Origin: Thermoplasmata archaeon
GTDB taxonomy: Archaea; Thermoplasmatota; Thermoplasmata; Lutacidiplasmatales; UBA184
DNA: 42,507 bases
Direction: 5' to 3'
Assembly (NCBI GenBank): GCA_021821785.1
Contig: JAKACD010000009.1
Coordinates: forward strand, 1-42,507
Positions 23,857-31,564 of this stretch are shown here, one piece after another. A program made the position numbers and the translations under genes. The notes under the pieces were generated by a model. The model did not search any database. It saw nothing but the letters and a program-made list of their open reading frames with translations, and had not been told where the DNA came from. Position 1 is the first letter of the stretch. Each line of letters begins with the position of its first letter.

Positions 23857-23929
23857 TGGGCCGGGACGGATTCGAACCGTCGATCTCCGCGTTGTAAGCG
23901 CGGCATCTTCACCGCTAGACTACCGGCCC
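23857..23929 (-). tRNA. tRNA-Val (anticodon UAC)
   Basis: The 73-nt gene on the minus strand has a 7-bp acceptor stem GGGCCGG/CCGGCCC and discriminator A. The anticodon stem-loop is CCGCG-CTTACAA-CGCGG, so the anticodon is UAC (Val, GUA). The T arm is GACGG-TTCGAAT-CCGTC. There is no intron and CCA is not encoded. The 5' 15 nt overlap the stop-codon end of arcS. A TATA-like GATATCC near 23961-23967 lies inside arcS, about 35 nt upstream of the tRNA 5' end. Confidence 0.95.
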
Positions 23930-25780
23930 GTGCTCCGAGGGAGGCTCCCCCTCCGTCATGGGGATATCGGTCGCTCGGTGTTCTCGGTGCCGGACCCGTA
24001 CCGCGAGCCCACGCTCGAGGTCGGTCAGGAGCGGGCCGGGCAGCACGGCCTCTCCGACCGCCGCCAGCGCTCCCGCCCGGAGGAGCACGACGGAGTCGCC
24101 GGAACGGATCGTCGGGTCCGCCGAGCGGACCCCGGGTACGAAGAGATCGCCGGTCAGGGGGAGCGTCGGGTCGACTTCGATCGCCAGCGGGAACGGGGGA
24201 CCGATCTTGCGCGCGCCGGCGAGCGTGAGGTGGAAGAGTCCCCGTTCCTCGCGGACCGTGGCGAGGTCGACCTTGCCGTCGGTGAGTCGCTGGAACCAGG
24301 GGCGGCCGGCGAGCCGCACGGGCGGTCGGAACAGCCGCTCGGCGGCCGCCCGCCCGAACTGCACGCTCGCGAGCTCGTGGAGCTCCTCCCGCACGACCGC
24401 GAGCGGGCCCCCGCTGACGGAGGGCGCTCCCTCAAGCGCCCGGGCGACCTCGGTCCGGAGGGCGGCGAGCGCCGCCGTCGAGGTGGTGCGGTCGTCGGCC
24501 AGGCTCGCCCGGATCGGGCGGTCCCCGGCGAGCCGGTCGTACACGAAACGGTACTCCTCGGGATCGAGGTGAACGACCACCGAGCGGTACTGGCCGGTGC
24601 GAAGGAGGTGGTCAAGAGCCGCGGTCACGGCCGCGCGCTCCGTCTCGGACCAGTCCCCCGTGACGGGGATGTCGTACTGGCGGGCCGGGTAGACGTCCTC
24701 GAGCTCCCGCGGGACGAGGCCGATCGGGGAGCTCACGGACACCACGTGGACCCGCTCGAGGCCCGGAAGCCCCTCGAGCGCGGCGGCGAACCGGCGATGG
24801 GACCGGGAGAACCGGTACGGCTTGGTCTTGGAGCAGGGTACGAGAAGGAGCACCGACTTCGAGGGCGGGGGCCGGTAGCGTTCCAGGAGCCGGGCGCGGA
24901 AGCGAAGCATCTCGGGCCGGCGCAGCGACTCGGCCGTGACATAGGTCCGAGAAACGCCCCCGGTGACGACCGTCCGTTCCTCGAAGAGCGGGGCGAGGTC
25001 CCGGTCCGCGTAGCGAAGCATCTCGGCGAGCGCGGGCTCGGCCGTGAGCCGGGCTTCGACGAGCTCGCGCAGGCGATGGCCCCTCAGGGCGGCCCGCGTC
25101 TCGGAGATCGCGCGCCGGTACATGGCCCGTGTGTGGTCGGCGAGCGGTCCGGGGGGATCGGCCCGGCAGGCCGTGCAGTCACAGGCGTGCTCCTGTCGGA
25201 CGCTGTCGCGGTCGCCCCGCCCGAGGGTCGGTTCGTAGAACTCGCCCCGCGCGGCGGCCAGGAGTCCTTCGGTCGAGTCGACCAGGTCGACCCCCACGTA
25301 CACGAGGAACGGGACCCGGTGCGGCAGCGCGACCCGCGGAGCCCATAGGACGGGACGGGCACCGACCGCCCGGCGGAGCGTGGCCACCGCCGCCACGAAC
25401 GGCGCTCCCTCGGCCCAGAGCGTCCGCGCGTTCCCGAGGACGACGAGGTCCGGCCGCTCGGCCCGAAGGGCCGCGGCCTTCGCGGTATCGAACGGGTAAT
25501 GGAGCAGGACCGCGCGCTCCCCGATCGCGTGGACCCCGGTCTCCGTCCCCGCGACCTCGGGGGCGAGCACCGGAAAGCGGAGCTCCCACGTCGCCGCGTC
25601 CCGCGAGAGCCCGAGTCGCCGAGCCCCGACCGGACCGGGAGCGTGGGCGAGGGTCAGGTCGTGGCCGGTCGATGGCCCCGCGTCGCTTTCGATGAGCGCG
25701 GGGAGCGCGAGCGAGAGCGGGCCGGCCTGCGCCGAGCCGCCGAGGGCGAGCCCATCGAGCCGCTCGACGTGTCGTGTCAT
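23915..25780 (-). CDS. arcS: Archaeosine synthase ArcS (TgtA2)
   Basis: The 621-residue protein has a TGT-like N-terminal half (YVGVDLVDSTEGLLAAARGEFY), the zinc-type cluster HACDCTACRAD (Cys200, 202 and 205), and the hallmark ArcS motif LLVPCSKTKPYRFSRSHRRF (about residues 322-341). A central domain follows with VVHLDPEEYRFVYDRL, and a C-terminal PUA domain with FVPGVRSADPTIRSGDSVVLL. ArcS acts on preQ0 placed at position 15 of archaeal tRNA in the route to archaeosine; in many archaea it works with a radical SAM partner (RaSEA), not found in this window. The ATG is at 25780. It is the second gene after the small basic protein (35-nt gap). Its stop (23915-23917) lies inside tRNA-Val. Confidence 0.9.
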   Translation of the reverse strand: MTRHVERLDGLALGGSAQAGPLSLALPALIESDAGPSTGHDLTLAHAPGPVGARRLGLSRDAATWELRFPVLAPEVAGTETGVHAIGERAVLLHYPFDTAKAAALRAERPDLVVLGNARTLWAEGAPFVAAVATLRRAVGARPVLWAPRVALPHRVPFLVYVGVDLVDSTEGLLAAARGEFYEPTLGRGDRDSVRQEHACDCTACRADPPGPLADHTRAMYRRAISETRAALRGHRLRELVEARLTAEPALAEMLRYADRDLAPLFEERTVVTGGVSRTYVTAESLRRPEMLRFRARLLERYRPPPSKSVLLLVPCSKTKPYRFSRSHRRFAAALEGLPGLERVHVVSVSSPIGLVPRELEDVYPARQYDIPVTGDWSETERAAVTAALDHLLRTGQYRSVVVHLDPEEYRFVYDRLAGDRPIRASLADDRTTSTAALAALRTEVARALEGAPSVSGGPLAVVREELHELASVQFGRAAAERLFRPPVRLAGRPWFQRLTDGKVDLATVREERGLFHLTLAGARKIGPPFPLAIEVDPTLPLTGDLFVPGVRSADPTIRSGDSVVLLRAGALAAVGEAVLPGPLLTDLERGLAVRVRHREHRATDIPMTEGEPPSEHGPVV

Positions 25781-25815
25781 GGTCGTCCTCGCCGCCGGCG
25801 CTCAGCTGGCGGTCC

Positions 25816-26172
25816 CTACTCGGAGGGCGGGGTTCGCCCCGCGCGGCGTCGGTTCGGTGCCGCGGGGCTGACGGTCGGGAACGCCGATTCCCAGTGAGGG
25901 ATCATCGCCTCCCGTCGCTCGGCCCCGGCTTCGGAGCGCCCCCGCTTCCCGAACAGGGGGTCGTGCGTCTCCCGCACCTCCCGCAGGAAGCCCGCGGGGT
26001 CCGCGCTCGCCTTCTCGAACCCGAAGAGGATCAGCTCGCGGAGGAAGCTCGACCGCCCGCGCCAGCCAATGCGTCGGCGGACCGCGGGGTTGAGCGTGCG
26101 CTTCGCGAGACGCCAGACCTCGTTCGTCGTTCGATAGTCACGGGCCGACAGGCCGATCATCACTTGGGGCAT
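25816..26172 (-). CDS. Small basic protein of unknown function upstream of arcS
   Basis: The protein has 118 residues from the ATG at 26172. It starts MPQVMIGLSARDYRTTNEV, with a helical middle (FLRELILFGFEKA, then FLREVRETHDPLF) and a Pro/Arg-rich end. It is rich in Arg and probably binds nucleic acid. The first 50 residues resemble a ribbon-helix-helix arrangement only weakly. It lies 35 nt before arcS on the same strand, so cotranscription is likely. A TATA-like GTAAAAACC (minus strand, 26201-26210) lies 33 nt upstream of the ATG. I do not recognise a family. Confidence 0.55.
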   Translation of the reverse strand: MPQVMIGLSARDYRTTNEVWRLAKRTLNPAVRRRIGWRGRSSFLRELILFGFEKASADPAGFLREVRETHDPLFGKRGRSEAGAERREAMIPHWESAFPTVSPAAPNRRRAGRTPPSE

Positions 26173-26251
26173 GGGCTCGCGGCCGCCACGTCCCCTGAGG
26201 GTTTTTACGTATCGCCCCCGGCGCCCGCCGGCGGCCCGGCTCGCTCGGTGG

Positions 26252-27133
26252 TCACCCGGGTCCGAACGGCACGAACAGGGCGAGGAGGGCACCGGCGAGG
26301 TAGAGCGCGCCGAGCGCGAAGTGACGCTCGAACGGCACCCGCGTCGCGGTGGGGCGCCGGGCCAGGGCCCGGTCGTTGAACACCGAGATCGCGGCCATTC
26401 CGACGAGCCCCGCGAAGTACGGGATCGATAGCCCCAGCGCGAGCCCGAAGACGGCGAGCAGCGCAAGCGCGACCCCGTGGAGCACGGAGACGAGCCGCAC
26501 GGACGCCCGAATGCCCAGACGGCGGGGCAGCGAGAAGAGGCCGAGGGCCCGGTCGCTCTCGAGGTCGCCGAGACTGTGGATCGTCTCGAACGCGGTGCCC
26601 CAGGCGAGGAGACCGCCGACCGCGAAGAGGACGACCGGAGGCAGGGTGCCGGTGACGGCGATGTACACGGCCGCCGGCGTGACCGCTTCCACGACGCCGA
26701 GGAAGGCCGTCGTGAACGCCGTCACGCGCTTCGTGTAGCTGTACCCGAGCACGAGCGCAAGGGCGAGGGGGGCGAGCACGAACGCGAGCGGGTTCAGCAG
26801 GTACGCCGCCCCAAGGAGCACCGCGGCGTTCGCCGCACAGACCGCGAGGGCGAAGCGGCCCGAGAGGCGGCCGGCCGCCAGGGCCCGGTCCCGGGTCCGG
26901 GGGTTCGCGGCGTCCTGATATCGGTCGACCCAGCGGTTGAAGCTGTGGCCGGCGTTCCGCGCCGCCACGAACGCGACGACGACCAGCCCGACGGTCAGGA
27001 GCGAGGGGATCCCGCGCGCGGCCAGGAACAGGAACGCGAGCGCGAACGGGAGGTTGAGGCCGAGGTTCTGGATCTCGAGGAACCGGCCGAGCTCGCGCAC
27101 CGAGCCCCGGGGGGCGCCGTCGGTCTCGTTCAC
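26252..27133 (-). CDS. ubiA: UbiA-family prenyltransferase
   Basis: The 293-residue protein has about eight to nine membrane helices. The two Asp-rich sites that hold Mg-prenyl diphosphate are NRWVDRYQD (Asp70 and Asp74 after Asn66) and HSLGDLESD (Asp180, Asp184). It attaches an isoprenoid chain to an aromatic or other acceptor in the membrane. The GTG at 27133 overlaps the ubiD stop (GTGA), so the two are coupled, which points to quinone synthesis, for example prenylation and decarboxylation in a menaquinone (futalosine-type) route. Other archaeal UbiA acceptors, such as digeranylgeranylglyceryl phosphate or haem, remain possible. No other quinone genes are in the window. Confidence 0.87.
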   Translation of the reverse strand: MNETDGAPRGSVRELGRFLEIQNLGLNLPFALAFLFLAARGIPSLLTVGLVVVAFVAARNAGHSFNRWVDRYQDAANPRTRDRALAAGRLSGRFALAVCAANAAVLLGAAYLLNPLAFVLAPLALALVLGYSYTKRVTAFTTAFLGVVEAVTPAAVYIAVTGTLPPVVLFAVGGLLAWGTAFETIHSLGDLESDRALGLFSLPRRLGIRASVRLVSVLHGVALALLAVFGLALGLSIPYFAGLVGMAAISVFNDRALARRPTATRVPFERHFALGALYLAGALLALFVPFGPG

Positions 27134-28611
27134 GAGCGCGGTCGGGGGAAGAGACGGGCCAACACCGGGTCCTCGGCGACGATCCGCGCCGCGGCCCGGA
27201 CGGCGTCGGGGTCGGAGCGGATCTCTTCCGGCCAGGGGCGGGGAAAGCCGTCCTCGGGCCGCTTGCGGGTCGCGTCGATGCCGACCTTCGCCCCGAGGTT
27301 CGGGACGGGGTTCGAGATCGAGAGCTGGTCGACCGGCCCGTGGGCGAACTCGAGGTCCCGCTCCGGGTCGGCCTGCAGACCCACGCGGTAGAGGACCTCC
27401 GCGCGGTCGTGAACGTTCACGTCCTCGTCGACCACCACGAGGTAGCGGACGAACATGAGCTGGCCGAGCCCCCACAGGGCGTGCATGACCTTGCGGGGAT
27501 GGTCGGGGTAGGTCTTCCGGATCGACACGATCGCGACGTTGATGAAGAGCCCCTCGAGCGGGAGGTCCATGTCGACGAGCTCCGGGAGGACGAGGCGGAT
27601 CACCGGCAGGAACACCCGCTCGACGGCCTTGCCGAGGATCGCGTCCTCCGTCGGGGGCTTCCCCGAGACGGTCGTGAGGTAGACGGCCCGCGCGCGGCGC
27701 GTGACGCGCGTGACGTGGAAGACCGGGAACGGTTCGGGGGCCGAGTAGTAGCCGGTGTGGTCCCCGAACGGCCCTTCCACCGCCCGCTCGGTCGGGTCGA
27801 CGTACCCCTCGAGCACGATCTCCGCTTGGGCAGGGACCTCGAGGTCGACCGACCGCGCGGGGACGAGCTCGAGCGGCTCCGCGCGCAGGAAGCCGGCGAA
27901 GACGAAGTTCGAGATCCCTTCCGGGACCGGCGCAAGGCCGGAGAAGACCGTGGCGGGGTCGGCGCCGATGACCGCGGCCACGGGCATCTTCTCGCCGCGG
28001 GCGCTCCACTTGCGGTAGTTCGACGCGCCAATCCGGTGGATCTGCACGTGCATCCCGAGCGTGTCGCGGCCGTACTGCTGGAGCCGATAGATCCCCGTGT
28101 GCTGTTCGCCGGTCTCGGGGTCCTTCGTGATGACGACCGGGAACGTCACGGTCCGACCCGCGTCGTGCGGCCAGCACTTCAAGATCGGCAGACGGTCGAG
28201 GTCGACGGCCGTCTCCTCGACCTCTTGGCACGGCGCCGAGCGGACGCGTTTCGGGGCGAGCGCGCGCAGGGTCGACAGGGCCTCGATCGTGCCCGAGAGG
28301 TCGCGCATCGCGCCGAGGATCCCCGCCGGGGGCCGCAGATGCACGAGGCGTCCGATCCGCTCGGCGACCTCTTCGATCGACTCCTCCCCGAGGGCGAGGG
28401 CGATCCGCCGGGGCGAGCCGAGGAGGTTCGTCACCACGGGCATCGTCGCGCCCGGAACGTTCTCGAACAGGAGCGCAGGGCCGTCGGCGCGGAGCACCCG
28501 CTGCGTCACTTCGGTGATCTCGAGGTCCCGGGAGACCGGGGCGCGCACGCGGGCGAGATCCCCGCGCCGCTCGAGCTCCTCGAGGAACTCCCCGAGCGAT
28601 CGGAACGTCAC
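27130..28611 (-). CDS. ubiD: UbiD-family prenylated-FMN decarboxylase
   Basis: The 493-residue protein is close to E. coli UbiD (497). Motifs for prFMN and catalysis are MHVQIHRIGASNYRKWSARG, EKMPVAAVIGADPATVFSG, AEIVLEGYV, and VEGPFGDHTGYYSAPEPFP (Glu279 and Asp283 region). A C-terminal signature is VVVDEDVNVHDRAEVLYRVG. It decarboxylates a prenylated aromatic acid, or, in some archaea, anhydromevalonate phosphate; the coupled ubiA gene favours a quinone precursor. It needs prFMN from UbiX, which is not in the window. The GTG at 28611 is 25 nt from the TATA-like box at 28631-28640, so it is leaderless. Confidence 0.92.
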   Translation of the reverse strand: MTFRSLGEFLEELERRGDLARVRAPVSRDLEITEVTQRVLRADGPALLFENVPGATMPVVTNLLGSPRRIALALGEESIEEVAERIGRLVHLRPPAGILGAMRDLSGTIEALSTLRALAPKRVRSAPCQEVEETAVDLDRLPILKCWPHDAGRTVTFPVVITKDPETGEQHTGIYRLQQYGRDTLGMHVQIHRIGASNYRKWSARGEKMPVAAVIGADPATVFSGLAPVPEGISNFVFAGFLRAEPLELVPARSVDLEVPAQAEIVLEGYVDPTERAVEGPFGDHTGYYSAPEPFPVFHVTRVTRRARAVYLTTVSGKPPTEDAILGKAVERVFLPVIRLVLPELVDMDLPLEGLFINVAIVSIRKTYPDHPRKVMHALWGLGQLMFVRYLVVVDEDVNVHDRAEVLYRVGLQADPERDLEFAHGPVDQLSISNPVPNLGAKVGIDATRKRPEDGFPRPWPEEIRSDPDAVRAAARIVAEDPVLARLFPRPRS

Positions 28612-28630
28612 GCCGTCCGCGAGCCGTCCG

Positions 28631-28640
28631 GCATATTAAG
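28631..28640 (-). promoter_or_regulatory. TATA-like box of the ubiD-ubiA operon
   Basis: The minus strand reads CTTAATATGC, centred 25 nt from the GTG at 28611. Confidence 0.65.
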
Positions 28641-28660
28641 CCCGCCGCGGGCGACGCGAA

Positions 28661-28670
28661 GGTTCATATC
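28661..28670 (+). promoter_or_regulatory. TATA-like box of the HTH_10 regulator gene
   Basis: GGTTCATATC is centred about 30 nt before the ATG at 28697. It lies about 30 bp from the divergent ubiD TATA box. Confidence 0.55.
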
Positions 28671-28696
28671 GGAACCCCGACTCGCCGGGCGGCACG

Positions 28697-29422
28697 ATGC
28701 AATCGGTCACGCTCGAGTTCCGTACCGAGGACCTCACCCTGCTCGGCGTCATCCCGCCGGGCCTCTTCGAGAAGTACGAGGAGGTCGAGCTCCTCGAGAC
28801 CCTTCGCCTTGAGCAGGGTTGGCGCCTCCAGCTCCTTCGGGTGCGCCGCCGGGGACCGCTGCGCAGCGCGGCGGAGCTGGAACGGGAGTCCCGGCGCATC
28901 CGGGCGATCTACGGCCTCGAGAGCTTCGAGCTGGTCGAGCGCCGGCCCCGCACCCGCGACTATATCCTGCTCGTCCGCCAGCGGAACCCGGAGCGCCTGC
29001 GTCGCTGGCTGTCGCTCGCGGGGGGAGAGATCTCCCCTACGGCCCCGTTCCGGCTCTCCGCCGAGAAGGTGGTGGCTTCCTTCCACGGGGACGAACGGGC
29101 GCTGCGGCGCGTCCTGAAGCGCCTCGACCGCGAGGAGTTCCCCTACCGCGTCCTACGGGCCTCGGGCCGGCCCCAGGTCCCCGAGGAGTCGTCCGTGGGT
29201 CTCACCGCGCTCCAGGCCCGGCTCGTCGCCCGCGCCTGGGTGCTCGGCTATTACGCGGTCCCGCGTCGCATCACCCTGACCCGGCTCGCGCGGGGCTCCG
29301 GGCGCAGCGCCCCGGCGTACGGCAAAGTGCTCCGTCGGGCCGAGGGTCGGTTGGTCGGCCGGTGGCTCTCGACCGAGGGAGGCACCCCGGATCCGGCCGA
29401 GCTTCCCGCGCGGGAACCGTAA
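28697..29422 (+). CDS. HTH_10 (Bat-type) transcriptional regulator
   Basis: The 241-residue protein has an N-terminal region (about residues 1-165) of two alpha/beta repeats (VTLEFRTEDLTLLGVIPPGL; KVVASFHGDERALRRVLKRL) as found in archaeal bacterio-opsin-activator-like regulators. The C-terminal HTH (about 170-225) is LTALQARLVARAWVLGYY, then VPRRITLTRLARGSGRS and YGKVLRRAEGRLV. Regulators of this family are common in haloarchaea and Thermoplasmatota; the HTH_10 usually binds DNA. It is divergent from ubiD-ubiA and could regulate that operon, which is an inference from position only. The dut promoter starts inside its last codons. Confidence 0.8.
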   Translation: MQSVTLEFRTEDLTLLGVIPPGLFEKYEEVELLETLRLEQGWRLQLLRVRRRGPLRSAAELERESRRIRAIYGLESFELVERRPRTRDYILLVRQRNPERLRRWLSLAGGEISPTAPFRLSAEKVVASFHGDERALRRVLKRLDREEFPYRVLRASGRPQVPEESSVGLTALQARLVARAWVLGYYAVPRRITLTRLARGSGRSAPAYGKVLRRAEGRLVGRWLSTEGGTPDPAELPAREP

Positions 29423-29426
29423 AGAG
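29417..29426 (+). promoter_or_regulatory. TATA-like box of dut
   Basis: CCGTAAAGAG overlaps the stop codon of the HTH_10 gene and is centred 26 nt before the GTG at 29448, so dut can be transcribed leaderless from inside the end of its neighbour. Confidence 0.5.
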
Positions 29427-29447
29427 ACCGGCCGCCTCGGGACGGTC

Positions 29448-29891
29448 GTGGCCCGTCGCCCGCGCACCGTTCTCGTCGAACGTGTCGACGGCGCGCCGGA
29501 GGTCCCGCTCCCGGCCCGCGCGACCGAGGGGTCGGCCTGCTTCGACCTCGCGGCCGCCGAAGCGGTCGATCTCGAGCGCGGCCGTGTCACGCTCGTGCGC
29601 ACCGGCCTACGGATGCGCTGTCCCCCGGGCACGTTCCTTGAGGTCCGTCCGCGCAGCGGGCTCGGTTCGCGCGGGGTCCTCATGGCCAACGCCCCGGGCA
29701 CGATCGACCGGGACTACTCGGGCGAAGTCCGGGTCCCGCTGACCTATCTCTTCGAGGGGCGGTACCGGATCGAGGTGGGGGACCGCATCGGGCAGGTGCG
29801 GCTGGTCGAGGACCTTCCCGCGGCGTTCCGGCCGGGCCGGGTCTCCCCGCTCGCGTCGCGCAACGGCGGCTTCGGCAGCACGGGTCGCTAG
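29448..29891 (+). CDS. dut: dUTP diphosphatase
   Basis: The 147-residue protein has all five motifs of trimeric dUTPase in order: ATEGSACFDLAA, PRSGLGSRGV, NAPGTIDRDYSGEV (with the catalytic Asp), GDRIGQVRLV, and the C-terminal RNGGFGSTGR, which closes over the neighbouring subunit's site. It removes pyrophosphate from dUTP to give dUMP, keeping uracil out of DNA and feeding dTMP synthesis. Motif 3 has TIDRDY rather than the TIDxxY with short spacing of dCTP deaminases, which supports dUTPase. The GTG at 29448 is chosen for TATA spacing. It converges on the helicase gene with a 9-nt gap. Confidence 0.95.
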   Translation: MARRPRTVLVERVDGAPEVPLPARATEGSACFDLAAAEAVDLERGRVTLVRTGLRMRCPPGTFLEVRPRSGLGSRGVLMANAPGTIDRDYSGEVRVPLTYLFEGRYRIEVGDRIGQVRLVEDLPAAFRPGRVSPLASRNGGFGSTGR

Positions 29892-29900
29892 GCGGGCCGG

Positions 29901-31517
29901 TCAGTCGAACTCGGTCAAGATCCGCTGCACCCGCTTCGGCTCCGGCGGGGGCGGGGCCGCGCCCCGACCGACCTCGGCCTGGACCCGTTCGAGCATCTCG
30001 TGCATCCGTCGCTCTCGCGCATGGGCGGCCCGGTGGAGGCTCACGTCGCGCGTGCCGTCCGCGACGAGCACGACCGCCCGGCCGGTCCGTGCCCGGCCGG
30101 TCCGGCCTCGCCGCTGGATCGTGCGGATCACGTCAGGGATCGGTTCGTAGAAGACGACCAGGTCGGTGGCCGGGATGTCGAGCCCCTCCTCGGCGACCGA
30201 GGTGGCGACGAGGCAGTTCCGCTCCCCCCGGCGGAACTGGTCGAGGATGCCGACCTGCTCCCGTTGCGAGAGTCCGAGATCGCGTCCGTGGGTCGCCTGG
30301 CCGACGAAGCGAGCGGGCCGGACCTCTCCCCCGGACTTCTCGAGCTCGGCGACGAGCCGATCGACGGTGTCGCGATACTGGCTGAACACGATCACCCGGG
30401 CCCCCGGGTTCCCGGACAGCTCCCGCCGGACGACGTCCACCGCGGTCGCGATCTTCGGGTGCTCGACCGTGAGCTCCCCGAGCCGACGTCGCACCTCTTC
30501 GACGTCGGGGTCCCCGAGGAAGGCCCGCAGCGCCGGGGTCCAGCGACCGCCTTCCCCCGGGACCTGCCGGAGAAAATACTCCCGCAGCGCGTCGACCCCC
30601 TGACTCTCGATCAGCTCGAGCGCATGCAGCCCCTTCATCGCCGCGGCCTGCGCGGTCACGGCCTTCCAGAGGATGCCGTTCCCGCTACCGCTCGCGTTTC
30701 GCTCGACCGAGATCTGTCGGTGAAGCCGCGCCCCGAGATCGATGAGCGTGCGTCGGTTCCCTTCCGCGCCGGCGAGGAGGTCGAGGGACCGCAGGGTCTG
30801 CACCTGGCGCTCCACGGCCGCCCGCAGGAGGATCGCGAGGTGCCGCACTTCGGGCGGCACTGGGACGGTTACGGTCTCCACGCCGATCCCGTGGACGTAC
30901 GGGAGGACGTCGGGGCTCTGGTCGGTCCGGTACTCGAACCGCTCGATCGCGAGGTTCGCCCACACCTCGCGGATCCGTGCGAGGCTCCCTCCCGGCGACG
31001 CGGTCATCGCGAGGATCCGGGCCTTCGGTCCGGTCCGGTTCGCCCGTCCGATCGCCACGTAGGGGTAGTCCCCGACCGCCCGGTGGGCCTCGTCCAGGAC
31101 CAGAAGCGAGAAGGTGTCGAGCGGGAACTGGCCTTCCGCGAGATCGTTCGCCACGACCTGGGGGGTGGCGACCACGACCTGGGGCGGGTGCATGAGGTGG
31201 GCCCTCCGCTCCGGAGGGATCGCCCCGGTGAGCACGAGCGGCTCCGGCGCGAACAGGGTCTTCGCGACGCTGCGCGCATGCTGGACGACCAGCGGTCGGG
31301 TCGGTGCGAGGAAGAGAATCGATTCGGTGGGCCGGCGGAGCAACGACTCCGCGATCACCCGGAGCGCGATCGAGGTCTTGCCGAGCCCCGTGGGGAGTAC
31401 GACCAGGGTGTTGTGGTCGATCGCCGCCCGCGCGATCTCGGCCTGATAGACCCGGTCCTCGAGCGTGCCCGGGCGGATCCGCGGATGTTCCACGGTCGCC
31501 ATCCGTTCCTCGCCCAC
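29901..31517 (-). CDS. hef: Hef/FANCM-type superfamily 2 helicase without nuclease domain
   Basis: The 538-residue protein has motif I LPTGLGKTSIALRV (about 41-54), Ia LAPTRPLVVQH, motif II LDEAHRAVGDYPYVAI, motif III AMTASPGG, and a Hef-type insert between the RecA domains (RLHRQISVERNASGSG onward). The second RecA domain contains VIVFSQYRDTVDRLV, GLSQREQVGILDQFRRGE, LVATSVAEEGLDIP, and motif VI IQRRGRTGRAR. Hef remodels stalled replication forks. Full-length euryarchaeal Hef also has an XPF/ERCC4 nuclease and HhH end; here the chain stops after the helicase and ends QRILTEFD. The GTG at 31517 lies 24 nt from a TATA box shared with the glycosyltransferase. Confidence 0.87.
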   Translation of the reverse strand: MGEERMATVEHPRIRPGTLEDRVYQAEIARAAIDHNTLVVLPTGLGKTSIALRVIAESLLRRPTESILFLAPTRPLVVQHARSVAKTLFAPEPLVLTGAIPPERRAHLMHPPQVVVATPQVVANDLAEGQFPLDTFSLLVLDEAHRAVGDYPYVAIGRANRTGPKARILAMTASPGGSLARIREVWANLAIERFEYRTDQSPDVLPYVHGIGVETVTVPVPPEVRHLAILLRAAVERQVQTLRSLDLLAGAEGNRRTLIDLGARLHRQISVERNASGSGNGILWKAVTAQAAAMKGLHALELIESQGVDALREYFLRQVPGEGGRWTPALRAFLGDPDVEEVRRRLGELTVEHPKIATAVDVVRRELSGNPGARVIVFSQYRDTVDRLVAELEKSGGEVRPARFVGQATHGRDLGLSQREQVGILDQFRRGERNCLVATSVAEEGLDIPATDLVVFYEPIPDVIRTIQRRGRTGRARTGRAVVLVADGTRDVSLHRAAHARERRMHEMLERVQAEVGRGAAPPPPEPKRVQRILTEFD

Positions 31518-31535
31518 CCCCTCCGAGCGGCCACG

Positions 31536-31546
31536 GCTTTATTAGG
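31536..31546. promoter_or_regulatory. Shared bidirectional TATA-like box (helicase / glycosyltransferase)
   Basis: GCTTTATTAGG is centred at 31541, exactly 24 nt from the minus-strand GTG at 31517 and 24 nt from the plus-strand ATG at 31565. One box appears to serve two leaderless divergent genes separated by only 47 nt. Confidence 0.65.
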
Positions 31547-31564
31547 AACGGTCCTCGCCGAACG

